This document shows positions 1-10,776 of a stretch of 38,889 nt of DNA, one piece after another; position 1 is the first letter of the stretch, and every line of letters starts with the position of its first letter. Made by a program: the position numbers and the translations under genes. The notes under the pieces were generated by a model. It was not told the origin of the DNA, did no database searches, and worked only from the letters and a program-made list of their open reading frames with translations. Source of the stretch: JAWLGW01 sp964569055 (lineage in GTDB: Bacteria; Planctomycetota; J058); contig CAZMSZ010000016.1 of the NCBI GenBank assembly GCA_964569055.1, positions 1-38,889 on the forward strand, in the 5' to 3' direction.

Positions 1-719
1 TCCACCTTGCCCTCCTCGCGGAGCTCGCGCAGCTCCGCGTCCAGCACGTCCTGCAGCTCGGGCGGCAAGCGCATCATCCACTCCAGGCAGCGGTAGAGGA
101 CGTGCTTCTGCTCGGGCGTCCAGGCGTGCCCCGCCGCGTCGAGGCTCAGGATCAGCTTCCGCTTCCAGTATAGCCGTCGCGCAGGATCGCGCCGTGTGCG
201 CGCCGTCTCGAGGTGCGCCTTGACCACGACGGCGAACGGATTGGACGGCTCCAGCCGGTCCCAGTGGGACTGCTCCCAGTCCAGCAGCTTGATCGAGACG
301 AACCGCAGCAGGGTCTCGGTCCCCCACCACGCTCGGCCCCAGCGCTCGGGTCGCCAGTGCGGGTCGAGGTCCCCCAGCACCGCCACACTGGTGAGTCGAT
401 CGCCGAGCTTGTCGCGGAGTCGCCGGTGGTAGCGCTCCATGCGCGTGGGGAACGCCTCGCTCGGGGTGGTCTCGACCTCCACGTGCGCGTAGGCCGGCTC
501 TCCGGAGCGGAGCCACACCTCGACCAACTTGTCGACGACGCCGACGCCGACTCCGTGCGCGCCCTCGGGGAGCGCCTGCTGCAGCTCCTTGTCCAGGAAC
601 CGGGAGCCCCGCGCCCAGTCGATCTGGGCGTGGGCCTCGGGCAGGAACAAAGCGAAGAACGGCTCGAGCAGGTGCTCGAGCGCGAGCTTCCAGGGTCCGT
701 CGTAGGCGTCGGGCTCCAT
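1..719 (-). CDS. Rpn/PD-(D/E)XK transposase-like nuclease, C-terminus cut by window edge
   Basis: A minus-strand frame opens with ATG at 717-719 and stays open to base 1, so 239 residues are visible and the C-terminus is missing. The N-terminus (YDGPWK at 6-11, LFLPEAHAQIDW at 24-35, FLDKELQQ at 41-48) matches the family of cytosolic proteins related to Rpn recombination-promoting nucleases and PD-(D/E)XK transposases. Candidate catalytic residues are D63 in VDKLVEVW and E81/E83 in AHVEVETT. Relatives usually read HVEVQ, so the Gln of the core is replaced by Glu here. ERYHRRL at 95-101 corresponds to the usual RMFxYNYRL segment. An AGGA-type ribosome site lies about 10 bases upstream of the ATG. 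The gene is divergent from the Uma2 gene. Family assignment is fairly sure; whether it is active on DNA is unknown. Confidence 0.75.
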   Translation of the reverse strand, partial: MEPDAYDGPWKLALEHLLEPFFALFLPEAHAQIDWARGSRFLDKELQQALPEGAHGVGVGVVDKLVEVWLRSGEPAYAHVEVETTPSEAFPTRMERYHRRLRDKLGDRLTSVAVLGDLDPHWRPERWGRAWWGTETLLRFVSIKLLDWEQSHWDRLEPSNPFAVVVKAHLETARTRRDPARRLYWKRKLILSLDAAGHAWTPEQKHVLYRCLEWMMRLPPELQDVLDAELRELREEGKV

Positions 720-1128
720 GGCGAACACAATCCTAACCACCTGCTCCGACGACGCCCTTGCGCTTCGCCGAGCGCGCCGTGCACGCCGCTCGACCCGCCC
801 CCCAGCCAAGGCCCTGGCACGCGGCATGAACCGTGCTGAACCGCGGAGCTCCTCGCGGGCGTCGGCTTCAAGGTCGAGACGCTCGAGCACCTCGGCGCCC
901 TGTCTTGCCACCTTGCTGGTGACAGCAAGCTCCTCGGTCGTCGCGTGGCTGCCGCGCGGGCAGGTCGACCGAGCGCTCCGCGCCGGCGCTGCGCTGAGCG
1001 GCGGCCTGGCTGCTTTACGCCTCGGGACGACCGGGCTACGCTCACGGAGGCGAGCCCCGCCCCGGCCGCGCGCCGTGGTGTCCGACCCGCCGGCTAGCCT
1101 GTTCGGCTCTCGTTAGGGAGGCGCCGCA
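720..1128. other. divergent intergenic region, no gene seen
   Basis: These 409 bases separate two divergent genes and must hold both promoters. I see no convincing coding frame. A short perfect inverted repeat, CTTGCTG-gtga-CAGCAAG, lies at 912-929. One frame around 850-960 reads as ordinary-looking protein (VGFKVETLEHLG, then HLAGDSKLLG) and could be a decayed gene remnant, but I recognise no family. Confidence 0.4.
1014..1042 (+). promoter_or_regulatory. possible sigma70-type promoter for the Uma2 gene
   Basis: TTTACG at 1014-1019 and TACGCT at 1037-1042 are separated by 17 bases, the preferred spacing. The match to TTGACA/TATAAT is only partial. It would start transcription near 1049 and leave a leader of about 80 bases before the GTG at 1129. 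Confidence 0.3.
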
Positions 1129-1875
1129 GTGAACGAGCCCATGACCCAGGTCGAGGAGGCCCCGGCCGGCTACCGCCTGGGCGACCCGATCGAGCTCGAG
1201 GACCTGCTGGCGCTCCCGCCGGACGGTCGGCGCTACACGCGCGACGACCAGGGAAGGCTGGCCCTCATGCCCCCCGACGACGCCGACCACCACGGCTACC
1301 CGCTGACGCGGCTGACGCGCCGCCTGAACCGCGTCCTGGACGACCCCTGGGTGGTCGCCCACGAACGGCAGGTCGCGTTCGAGCCGATCTACGACACGCG
1401 CGGCCGCGTGCTGCGGCGCAGCCGCCTCGGCAAGAAGGCGATCGAGCCCGACGTCGCCCTGTTCCGTGCCCGCCCGCGCACGCTCCCCCGCTCCCCGGGC
1501 GGCGCGACCGTGTTCACGCCCGAGGGGCTGGCCCTGGTGATCGAGGTCCTCTCGCCGAGCGCCGCCCTCACCGACCTCGGCCTGGGCGCCGGCCACGACG
1601 TCGACCGCTGGCGGACCTACCTCGCGGCCGGGGTCCCGGAGTACTGGCTGATCAACGCCTCGCCCGAGGAGGCCGGCCTCCCGCCGCGCTCGGCCCTGTT
1701 CCTGCGCAATGCCGGCGACCGCTGGAGCCCCCTCGACGTCGAGCAGGGCCTCCCCGCGCCGACCGGCGCGCGCGTCCACGAGCTCACCCCATGGCGCGAA
1801 GGCCGCGTGCGCTCCCTGTCGGCGGCCGGGCTCCAGCTCGACCTCGCCGCCTTCTGGAGCGAGCTGGACGCCTAG
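1129..1875 (+). CDS. Uma2 family (DUF820) putative restriction endonuclease-like protein
   Basis: A 248-residue protein starting at GTG 1129; GGGAGG at 1116-1121 sits 7 bases upstream and supports this start over the ATG at 1141. The Uma2/DUF820 layout is clear: N-terminal strand and helix, then the PD-(D/E)XK core with EPDVALF at 106-112 (acidic D108) and LVIEVLSPS at 136-144 (E139), followed by the helix DVDRWRTYLAAGVPEYWLI at 157-175, where the family normally has the DRxxKxxxYxxxGVxEYW signature. Here R162 replaces the usual Lys and the signature is otherwise kept. Uma2 proteins are abundant as multi-copy families in cyanobacteria, planctomycetes and myxobacteria; their biological role is unproven. 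Apparently monocistronic, divergent from another PD-(D/E)XK-type gene. Confidence 0.9.
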   Translation: MNEPMTQVEEAPAGYRLGDPIELEDLLALPPDGRRYTRDDQGRLALMPPDDADHHGYPLTRLTRRLNRVLDDPWVVAHERQVAFEPIYDTRGRVLRRSRLGKKAIEPDVALFRARPRTLPRSPGGATVFTPEGLALVIEVLSPSAALTDLGLGAGHDVDRWRTYLAAGVPEYWLINASPEEAGLPPRSALFLRNAGDRWSPLDVEQGLPAPTGARVHELTPWREGRVRSLSAAGLQLDLAAFWSELDA

Positions 1876-2124
1876 CTCCGGCAACCGACGAGCGCGATCG
1901 GTCGCGAAAGCTCCGCTCGCGCACCACCCTCGCCGTTTCAGACTGGCACCTTCGCGGCCCTCGCGAGGCGAGCCGATCCACCCAGGCTCCCTCAGCCACG
2001 CGAGCTCGCCCGCTCGGAGCCGATCCCGAGCCGACGAGTCGCCTTCCAACGGTTCAACTCGAAACCAAAGGAACCGTCCGCCGCGCGGTCCCGCGCGCCC
2101 AGCGCTGGCACACAACTGCCGGGT

Positions 2125-2160
2125 GAGTAAGGGGGAGCGCTTGTGTCGCCCCCCTAACTT
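2125..2160 (+). promoter_or_regulatory. hairpin in the leader of the giant gene
   Basis: GGGGG (2131-2135) pairs with CCCCC (2150-2154). GCG (2137-2139) pairs with CGC (2147-2149) past a bulged A, leaving a 7-base loop. The outer flanks can extend the stem by several pairs with one A-A mismatch. No T-tract follows, so a factor-independent terminator is unlikely. It could stabilise or regulate a long mRNA, or be incidental. Confidence 0.35.
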
Positions 2161-2170
2161 CAAGTAGAAC
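2141..2170 (+). promoter_or_regulatory. weak promoter candidate for the giant-gene operon
   Basis: TTGTGT (2141-2146) and TAGAAC (2165-2170) are 18 bases apart and would give a leader of about 50 bases before the ATG at 2226. The -35 half lies within the 2125-2160 hairpin. The match is partial, so this is a guess. Confidence 0.2.
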
Positions 2171-2225
2171 CAGGCACGGATTTTCCTCGGGGCCGCCTCC
2201 GGTCCGTTCAGGGGAGGGACTTGCC

Positions 2226-2321
2226 ATGGTCGATGCCCACGCCAGCCGGCGGACGCTTGCGCTCCGTCAGGTGCTTATCGGCTTGAGCTTGCTCTTCGCT
2301 GCACCAATTTCGGCGTTTGGG
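2226..2321 (+). other. signal peptide of the giant protein
   Basis: Residues 1-32: two Arg at 8-9 and one at 14, a hydrophobic core at 16-28, and AFG before Gln33. This is a Sec-type signal peptide. The tail signal at 29506-29622 completes an exported, anchored architecture. Confidence 0.8.
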
Positions 2322-5300
2322 CAGAACACGGACTGGGATACCGCTGGAGCCGCGAGCTGGCACGACCCCAACGCCTGGCAGAGCGGAGTGCCCGCCGCGG
2401 TGGGGACGGCTCGGTTCAACAACAACGACGATGATGACGGCGACTGCGTGGTCGATGCGAACGCGACTGTCGCAAGCATTAATCACACCACCAACAACGA
2501 TTACGATGGCACACTGCGAATCTTGAGCGGGATTACGCTCACGATCACCGGAAGCCTTTTCTGGAACGACGTTGACGCGGACGGTTCGATCGACGTTCAA
2601 TCCGGCGCCACACTTCAGATCGGTGGGGCTGCGACCTGGAACATGGCGGCCGGAGCAATCCTCGCCAACAGCGGCACGATCGAATTCAACGGCGCCGGCG
2701 CCATGGACGTCCGCGACTCCGACGCGAAGAACTGGGGTGACGTCGTCCACAGTGGGGCTGGGGAGCTGACCGTCGGCGATGGCGGAGGTGGCACGACCTG
2801 GATCGTCGGCTCCTTCACTCAGACCGGCTCGGGCAACCTCGACCTCGACAACCCCAACGCGACGCTCCAGATCACGGGTTCGAGCGACCCGGCCAAGGGC
2901 TTGATCGTCAGTAGCTTCCAGACGAGCGCCGCCCAGAACCCGGACCTCGTGTTCACCGGGGCCACGGGCTCGACCATGGTCTGGCAAGACACGTCCGGTG
3001 CGGCCGCACTGGATCCGAACACCGGGACCGACAGCTTCGACCAGGTCCAGATCACGGGCGGCACCGTGATCCTGCAGTCCGACGTCACGGTGAGCAGCCT
3101 CACCATCAGCGCTGGGGCGACCCTGATCCTGAACGGGTACACCGTCAACGGCACGGTCACCAACGGCGGAACGATCATCACGACCTATGTCTGGACCAAC
3201 GCCGCCAACACGGGCCAGTGGGCCAACGCCGGCAACTGGTCGGTGTCGCGCACCACCCAGTCGGCTCCCGCCAACTACCCGGGCGAGATGGCCGACAGCG
3301 CCGCGGACCAGGTCTACGCCGCGTTCGCCGGCCTGAGCGCGACCCTCGGCACGGCCGGGAACGCGACGCTCGCGACCTCGCCTCCGAACAACGTCCGGCG
3401 GCTGATCTTCGAGGCCGGCGCCGAGAACCTGCTGTTCGACAGCGGCGTCACCCTGACGATCGGAGAAGAGGTGTCGCTCGCTGCGGGTGAGCTCGACCTG
3501 AACGGCGCCGACGGGTTGCGGACGGGGCGTCTCGTCACCCCAGACCTCGAGCTCGCGGGCGGCACGCTGTCGCTCGGGCCCGGGCAGGGCGGCGCGTGCG
3601 TGGAGATCAGCTCCAACCTGCTCGCGTCGGGCCCCGTCACCGTCCAGGGCGGGCCTGGCGCGATTCGCTTCACGGGCAGCGCCACCTGGGCGGACATCGC
3701 GTCCGGCGGGCCGGTCAATGTTGGCATCGTAGACGTCGCCGCCGGCGCCACGGTCACCCTCACCCGCTCGGTGCTCGCGACGGACGTCACGGTCGCGAGC
3801 ACGGCGACCCTGGTCACGGCCGGTCACACCCTGAACGTGTCGGGCACGCTCGCCGTGGCGGGAACGCTCACCACCCCTTCGGCTGGTGCGGGTCTGGCCG
3901 CGACCGTGTACGACACGGCGTATCCCAGCACGGCGAGCCCCGTCGACCAGACCCGCAACGACGCGACGATCGACCTCGACTTCGGCGCGGGAGGCCCCGC
4001 CGGCACGACCTCGGGCGACACGTTCTGGATCCACTGGACCGGGTACATCGTCTCGCCGAACACCGACCCAGCGGTCGAGTTCTACGGGGTGAACGACGAC
4101 GGCATCCGAGTGATCGTCGACAGCACGACCGTGATCGACAACCTCATCGACCAAGCACCCCAGACGACGGTGCCCGACGGGAACAACGACATGGGCACCG
4201 CCGCGCCGGTCGCCATGACCGCCGGGCAGTTCGTGCCGATCTCGGTCGAATACTTCGAGACGGCCGTCGGCGCGACCGTCGAACTGCACTGGGACAACAA
4301 CGGGACGGTCCAGGTCGTCCCCCAGAGCGCGTTCTACCCCGCCCTGCTCTCGATCGACGCCTTGCACGTGGACCTGCAGAGCGGGGGCGTGTTCAACGGC
4401 GGCGCCCAGGACATGCGCATCACGGGCGACTTGACGATCGACGGGGGGGCGACTTGGAGCGACGGGACGGGCAGCCTGCTGCTCGAGGGGGCCGTCGCTC
4501 AGAACGTCCAGGGCGGGGCCAAGGACCTCGGGGTCGTGGTCGTCGACCAGGCCACGCCCGTGTCGGTCACCTTCGACACCTCCGACGCGACCGTCGATCT
4601 CACGATCGTGACCGGCAACACGATCATCGTCGACGCGGTGACGGTCAGCGAGAGCACTGGGTTCAACCTGGTCGACGACGCCGCCCTCACGGTCGGGAAC
4701 GGGGGGACGTTCTCTGTGAACGGCAACCTCACGCTCGACGGCGACCTCGACGGCGACCTCGTCACGGGCGGCACGGTCACGGTCGTGGGCGACGTGACCG
4801 CCACCGGGACCGCGAACCTGGCCCTCGGCTCGGGCGCGCTGACGTTCACGGGTTCGGCGAACCTCTCGGCGGCTGCGACGCTGACCTTCGCCACGGGCGG
4901 CATGCTGACCTACACCGGAGCCACCACTGGGACGCTGACCCTCGACCTCGCCAATCAGTCCCTCGAGAACCTCGTCGTCGCAGGGGCGGGCACGCTCACG
5001 GTCGACGACAGCGGCCTCGGCGGGATCCTGACCGTGGGGACGCAGGTCGCGGTGGCCGAGGGCGGGACGCTCGACCTCGAGACCAACGGTCCGGCGCTGG
5101 TCGTGAACACCGCGGCCGGGACCTCGCTCGCGATCGGAGACACGGTCACCAGCGGGACCGTGCTCCTGGGCACTGGGGGCGCCGACCTCGCCGGCGGCCT
5201 GGTGCTGGCCGCGACCGGCGACACCTTCGACCAGAACGGCGCCTCGCTGAGCCTGGGCGGAGACCTCGACATCGCGGCGGGAACCTACACGGGCCCCGGC

Positions 5301-8300
5301 CCGCTCACGCTCGACGGCGCCGCGAACCAGACGGTCACGATCAGCGACGCGGGCGCGACCACCTTCGGCGTGATCACCGTCTCGAACACCGGGACCGCGC
5401 CGAACGACGAGGTGAGCTTCGTCCCCTCCGGCGTGACCGGCTCGGATCTCCTGCAGACGCCCTCGATCGAGGTCACGGCCGGGGTGCTCGACCTCGAGGT
5501 CAACGTGACGATCGACGACGCCGGCGCGGGGGCCGATCCCGGCCTGGTGGTCGCGACCGGCGCGGCGATCCAGGGCGTGGGGACGACGGCCAAGATCTTC
5601 ACGTTCGTGACCGACGACGCCTCGGCGGACTCGGTCCAGATCAACGGGGGCCGGTTCGAGTTCAGCGGCGCGGCGCACCAGCTCGTGTTCACGGACAGCA
5701 CGCGGGTCCTGGTGGCCACCGGCTCGACGTTCTCGGTCACCGGCGTCACGCTGCGGGACGCCGACGGCACGCCGGGCAACGCCCTCCCGCCCGGTGACAC
5801 CACGAATGCCTGGACCCTCGAGGTCCAGTCCGGCGTGAGCTTCACGGCCGACACGGTGGTCGTCGCCGACTCGCTCGGGCTGGGGAGTGTCCCGCTGGTC
5901 GCGTTCGCGCCGTCCACGATCCACACCACGTCCGAGAACTGGGTGATCGGGACCGTGTGGCAGGGTGACGACGCGACCACACCGACCGCATGGGCCGATG
6001 CCGACAACTGGACCGGCGGCGTCCCGGACAACACCAGGTACGCCGTGTTCACCAACGCCAGCGCGACCGGCGCTGGCCCGAGCGACCTGACAGGGCTCAC
6101 GCAGCCGATCCTGGGGGTGATCGTCACCTCGTCGTACGACACCCTGGCCGGCGACCCCGTCGCGATCAACGGCGCGCTGACGCTCGTTCAGGACCTCGTG
6201 TTCGACGGCTCGCTGGGCGCGGCGTTCGACCTCGGCGGGAACGTCCTCACCGTCGGTCGCCACGCGCGGATCACGGGCGCGTTCGGCGGCGGCGTCGCGG
6301 GGAGCACGCTGCGCATGACCGGCGGGGCGGCGACCGAGCTGACGATCGGCTCCGCCACCAGCCCGATTCAGGCGGGGCTCGAGGTCGGCAACGCCGACTC
6401 GGGCACGACCGTCACCCTGACCACCGCGAACGAGCTCGAGGTGGCGGCGCTGTTGGTGGACGACGACGGCACCACGGCCTCCACGCTCGCCACCAACGAC
6501 GTGCCCGTCACGATCCAGGGCGCGGCGACCTTCGAGAACGGCGCGGTGTTCGACGCCGGGATCAGCCAGGTCAGCGTCGGTGGCGACTGGACGTCGGGCG
6601 GCGGCGTCTCGTTCGCGTCCGGCGGCAAGCTGACCTTCACGGGGACCTCGAACCTGGCCGTGGCGGTGGGTGACACGTTCGACGACGTGGAGGTCGGCCT
6701 GACCGCCGCCGCCGTTACGCAACTGGGCGCCTCGGCCGCCTGGTCCGTGGACGCCTTCACCATGCTGGGCGGGACCGTGGCCCTCGACGTCGGCGGGCTC
6801 ACCGTGGGCGGCGCGCTCGACATTCAGGGCGGCGCCCTCGACACGAACGCAGGCACGCTCGTGGTCAACGGCGTGACCACGATCAACGGCACGCTGACCG
6901 TCGACACCGGCGGCGCGGGGAGCACGCTCACCGGCGCGGTCTCGGGCACCGGAGGGTTCCTCGACGGGCTCGGCGTGCTCACCCTGGCCGACCCCAGCCT
7001 GAACTTCAGCGGGATCGACGTCTCGATGGCGCCGGGCTCGACGGTCGACCTGACCGGGTCCCCCACGCTCGTCGTCTCGGCGGACGACGCGTTCGGCAAC
7101 CTCACCGTGAGCTCGGCGACCGTGCTCACCGGCAGCACCGCCGCGCTGGCCGTGGCGGGCGACCTGACGCTCGGCGCGAGCCTCACCCTGCTCGCGGATG
7201 GGGCCGACGTGGGCGGGTCCGTCCTCGGCAACGCCGGGACGCTGACCGGCGCCGGCGGCACGATCTTCGTCGGCGGGAACTGGGACTTCTCCGGCGGCGG
7301 CACCTTCACCAACGGCACCGCGGCGGTCGTGCTCGACGGGACGGCCGGGACGCAGACGATCACCCAGAACGGCGCGTTCGCCGACCTCACGATCAACAAC
7401 GTCAACGCGACCCCGACCGTCACCGCGACGACCCTGCTCGACGTGGACGGCGCCCTGACCCTCACCGCCGGCGACCTCGTGCTCGCGGCGGCCGGCGCGG
7501 ACATCGACGGCGCCGTCAACGGGAACGGCGGGACGCTCACCGGCAACGGCGGCACGATCCTGGTCGGGGGGAACTGGAGCTTCGTCGGCGCCGCGCACGA
7601 CGTGACCACCACCGCCACCGCGGTCACGTTCGACGGGGGCGCTCCCCAGACGCTGACCCCTGGCGGCAGCTTCGGAACATTCACCGTGAACAAGAGCGCC
7701 GACGCGCTCACCGTGAGCTCCAACGTCACGGTCGGGACCCTGCTCGACGTCGCCGCCGGCGCGCTCGACGTGGCGGGCGGGATCACCACGACGCCGGCGC
7801 TGAACGTGGACGGCGTGCTCACGATCAGCGGCGGCACGGTGGACCTCACGGGCAGCTTCGCGAACACCAGCACGGGCCAGATCGGCATGACGGCCGGCAC
7901 GCTCCAGATCGCGGGCAACGCCGACTTCAGCGGGCTGTCGACGACCGGGCTGACCGCGACCGGCGGCACGGTCTCGTTCGACGGCGGGGCGGCCCAGACG
8001 CTGGTCGCCGGCGGGAACACGACCTTCTTCCACGTCGCCGTCGACGGGGCGGGCGGCGTCGCCATGGACCCCACCAGCGCGGCCCTCGACGTGGACGGCA
8101 ACCTGAGCCTGAACGCGGGCGGCTTGACCCTCGACGGCGGCGCGGCCGACGTCCAGGTCGCGCTGACGATCGGGGCTGGGCTCACCCTCGACCAGGCCGG
8201 TGAGTCACTCACCGTGGGCACGACGGCCGACATCGACGGCATCCTCGAGCAGAACGGCGGCGCGTTCAGCACGGGCGGGGACGCCGCCGTGGACGGCACG

Positions 8301-10776
8301 ATCCGGAGCACCGTGGGCGACCCGAACGTGACGATCGGCGGCAGCCTGACCAGCCCGCTCGGCACCGGCACCCTCGACATGAACGCCGCGATCCTCGAGG
8401 TGAACGGGCTCGACGTCACGCTCTCGGGCTTCGCTACCGTGGACCTGCCGGCCGGCAGCACCCTGCGCCTGAATCGCAACGGCGCCCAGAACCTCGACAG
8501 CGACGGGGTCACGGTCGGCGGCGCCTTCGCGGTCGGTGCCAACGCGACGGTCGGCTACACCGGCGCCAACTCCTTCTCCGTCGGCCAGGGGACCACCATC
8601 GACGGGAGCCTGTCGCTGCCCGCGGTCGGCGGGACCGACGCCACCTTCACCGGCGCGGTGGCGGTGAACGGCACCCTGGTGCTCGGCGACGCGGCGACGT
8701 TCTCCAGCACCGTCGGGATCGGTGACAGCGGCTCCCTCCAGGTCGCCGGTGACGGGTTGACCACCTTCGCCGGGCAGGTCACGGTCGGCGGCGGGACCGG
8801 CGCCGGCCTGCTCGACCTCGACAGCAACGCGCAGTTCACCAACGGGACGACCGCGCTCTTGGTCGCCAACGGCGCCACCGTCGACGCCCAGGTCGCAGGA
8901 ACGGAGTACCGCTTCGCCAACGGCAGCCTCGTCGACGTCGACGGAACGATCACCGTCATCGGCGGCGCGACGTTCACCAACGAGATCAAGCTCCGCGCGA
9001 TCACCGACGGTGGGGCGCAGTGGCAGCTCGACGTCTTTGGTGCCGATGGCGGCCCAGGCGTAGGCTACACCTTCACCAACGTGGCCGTGCGCGACTCGGA
9101 CGACTCGCCCACGGGCATCACGGGCGCGACGGGCACGGACCTCACCGGCAACACCCAGTGGGACAGCCTCAGCCCCTACACCGCGACCTGGCTCACCACC
9201 GCCGCCAACGGCAACTGGGCCGATCCCAACAACTGGCAGTTCGGCCTCCCGCCGGCGCTCGACACGCCGATCCTGATCGACGGCAACTTCGACACGCTCG
9301 GGTTCCTGCCCACGATCAACTCGCCCACGGGCTTCGCCGTCGGGCCGATCACGATCAACCCGACCGGCGCGACCAACGTGGTCTCGATCGACGCCAACCT
9401 ACAGGTGAACGGCGGGGTCACGATCACGCAGGGCAACCTCCTGGCCGGCGGCGCGATCGCGTCCGTCGACATCGACGGCGGCCTCACGGGCGCGGGGACC
9501 TTCGACCTCAGCGCCGGTACGAGCGTGGCCGTCTCGGTGGAAGGGGACGTCACCCTGGCGGGCTACCTCCCCTCGCCCGGCGGGACCCTCACGATCGACG
9601 GGGCCGGGAGCTGGGGCGCGCCCGCGGCCCAGAGCTACGGTGACGTGACCGTGAACGCGACGGCGGCGACGGTCACCCTGACCGGCGCCGGGGTCCAGAC
9701 CGGGAACCTCACGCTGCTCGCGGGCGAGCTCGACCAGGCAGGTCTGGACCTCAGCGTCGCCGGGGACCTCGAGGTCGACGGGCTCCTCACGATCTCGGGG
9801 GGGCAGGTCGCGCTCACAGGGTCCTTCGTGGGGACGAGCACTGGTCAAGTGGACATGACGGGCGGGTTGTTCGCGATCAGCGGCGCCAGCGCGGACTTCC
9901 GGGGCCTCACCGACCTCGACGCGGGCGCGACGGCGGGCGCTGGGCTCAACGCGACCGGTGGCTCGATCCAGTTCGTTGGAGCCGGGCCGGTCACGATTGG
10001 CACGAAGGCAAACACGACCTTCTTCGACCTCACGATCGGGGCGAACGGCGCCATCCACGACGCCGGTTCGACGGCCGGCTTCGACGTCGATGGGACCCTC
10101 ACGCTCGACGGCGGCCTCAGCGTGGCTACTGGATCGGTGGCGGTCGGCGCGGCGCTCGTGCAGAACGCCGGAACCCTCGACCTCAACGGTCGGCCCCTGA
10201 CGGTCGACACCACCGCCACGATCGGCGGGACCCTCGAGCAGGACGGGGGCGTCGTTACGATCGGCGGCGACGTCACGATCGCAGGCACGTTCCAGAACAC
10301 CGGTCTGGCGGCCAACGTGACGATCGACGGCAGCCTCGGCGGCGCCGGCTCGCTGAGCGTCGCGACCGGGAGCACGCTGCAGGTAGACGGCCCGACGGTG
10401 AACCTCGCCGGCCTCGCCGGCGTGACCCTCCCGGCCGGCTCGACCCTCGCGCTGAACGGCGGCGCTCAGGATCTGCTGGTCGACCAGGCGATCGCCGGCG
10501 GCCTCTCGATCGGGGGCGCGGGGGTCAAGACGGTCACGGGGACGCTCAGCGTGGCCGAGACGACCACGATCGGCGGCGCCGGCGCCGGGCTGACCCTGAA
10601 CCAGACTGGTGGGACCGCCAACTTCGGCGGGCTGGTCACCGTGACGGGCACCCTGACCCTGAACGACGACGCCGTGTTCGGCGCCCTGACGGTCACCGAC
10701 ACGGCTGGGGCGCAGGTCACGGTGAACGGCGACGCGCTCGCAGCCAACGACGTGACGGTGTTCAACGGGGCGGTGT
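2226..10776 (+). CDS. giant beta-solenoid surface protein, N-terminal part (runs into assembly gap)
   Basis: ATG at 2226 follows a strong GGGGAGGGAC ribosome site. The frame is open for 2,850 codons up to the N run and almost certainly continues after it as one gene. Residues 1-32 form a signal peptide (charged N-end, LIGLSLLFAAPISAFG, cleavage before Q33). The mature protein is rich in Gly/Ala/Thr/Val/Asp/Leu. I find only two Cys here. Cap motifs of the form W...W..NW..G.P occur near residue 35 and start at residues 323, 1245 and 2322. A PA14 domain occupies about 554-708 (FYGVNDDGIRVIVD, ELHWDN). The rest is beta-strand repeats of the GTLTLDGG / VGGNWDFSGGGTF type, predicted to fold as a solenoid. 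A DVDADGSID segment near residue 117 resembles a Ca2+-binding DxDxDG loop. Known relatives are exported adhesin-like proteins; the ligand is unknown. Confidence 0.85.
3192..3290 (+). repeat. cap block 2 (W...W..NW motif)
   Basis: Encodes WTNAANTGQWANAGNW followed by a Pro-containing loop. It is the second copy of a block that also occurs at about 2334, 5958, 9189, 12571, 16324, 18280 and 22408. Each copy opens a new beta-solenoid module. Confidence 0.6.
3886..4350 (+). other. PA14 domain inserted in the solenoid
   Basis: Residues about 554-708 of the giant protein. Diagnostic strands are FWIHWTGYI, FYGVNDDGIRVIVDSTTVID, ISVEYFETAVGATVELHW and the closing VVPQSAFYP. PA14 domains typically bind glycans in adhesins and glycosidases. 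The flanking sequence is ordinary beta-strand repeat on both sides, so this looks like a domain inserted into the solenoid. Confidence 0.85.
5809..6040 (+). repeat. module junction: end block plus cap block 3
   Basis: The end block reads WTLEVQSGVSFTADTVVVAD and then a loop ending in ENW. The cap then starts at W5958-5960 (WQGDD...AWADADNWTGGVP). The module that follows (5958-9188) resembles the later module at 18280-22407. Confidence 0.55.
7255..7720 (+). repeat. GNW-type beta-strand repeats, first cluster
   Basis: Two copies of the unit GTIFVGGNWDFSGGGTF ... VVLDG...QTIT ... FADLTINN, the second being GTILVGGNWSFVGAA ... VTFDGGAPQTLT ... FGTFTVNK. The same unit type recurs as a longer array at 20640-21930. 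It resembles beta-strand repeats of secreted proteins in several Gram-negative phyla. Confidence 0.6.
7818..9785 (+). repeat. tandem super-repeat, copy 1 (~1.97 kb)
   Basis: Starts at the LTISGG..DLTGSF strand. Collinear landmarks shared with copies 2 and 3 are ..TSTGQ, the ADF turn, DVDGNLSLNAG, LDQAGESLTV, LPAGSTLRLN, then the W-LDV end block, the W..NW cap, and GAGSWG...QSYGDVTV. The distance from this start to copy 2 is 1,968 bases (656 codons). Confidence 0.65.
8990..9262 (+). repeat. module junction: end block plus cap block 4
   Basis: The end block has WQLDVFG...FTNVAVRDSDDS, then NTQW. The cap starts at W9189-9191 (WLTTAANGNWADPNNW, GLP). End block and cap are directly joined, as at the other junctions. 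Confidence 0.6.

Larger units (their letters stand above)
1876..2225. other. leader region upstream of the giant surface-protein gene
   Basis: These 350 bases contain no gene I can support. The useful signals lie near the right end: a hairpin at 2125-2160, a weak promoter-like pair, and a strong ribosome site (GGGGAGGGAC, 2211-2220) just before the ATG at 2226. I see no clear terminator with a T-tract for the Uma2 gene. Confidence 0.5.

Noticed and set aside
838..1020. Small gene or pseudogene in the divergent region
   Set aside because: A short protein-like stretch is visible, but there is no start with a ribosome site and no family I recognise; composition alone is not enough.
2106..2120. 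Sigma54-like promoter TGGCAC...CTGC upstream of the giant gene
   Set aside because: The GG-to-GC spacing is one base too short for a -24/-12 promoter, and this spacing is strict.
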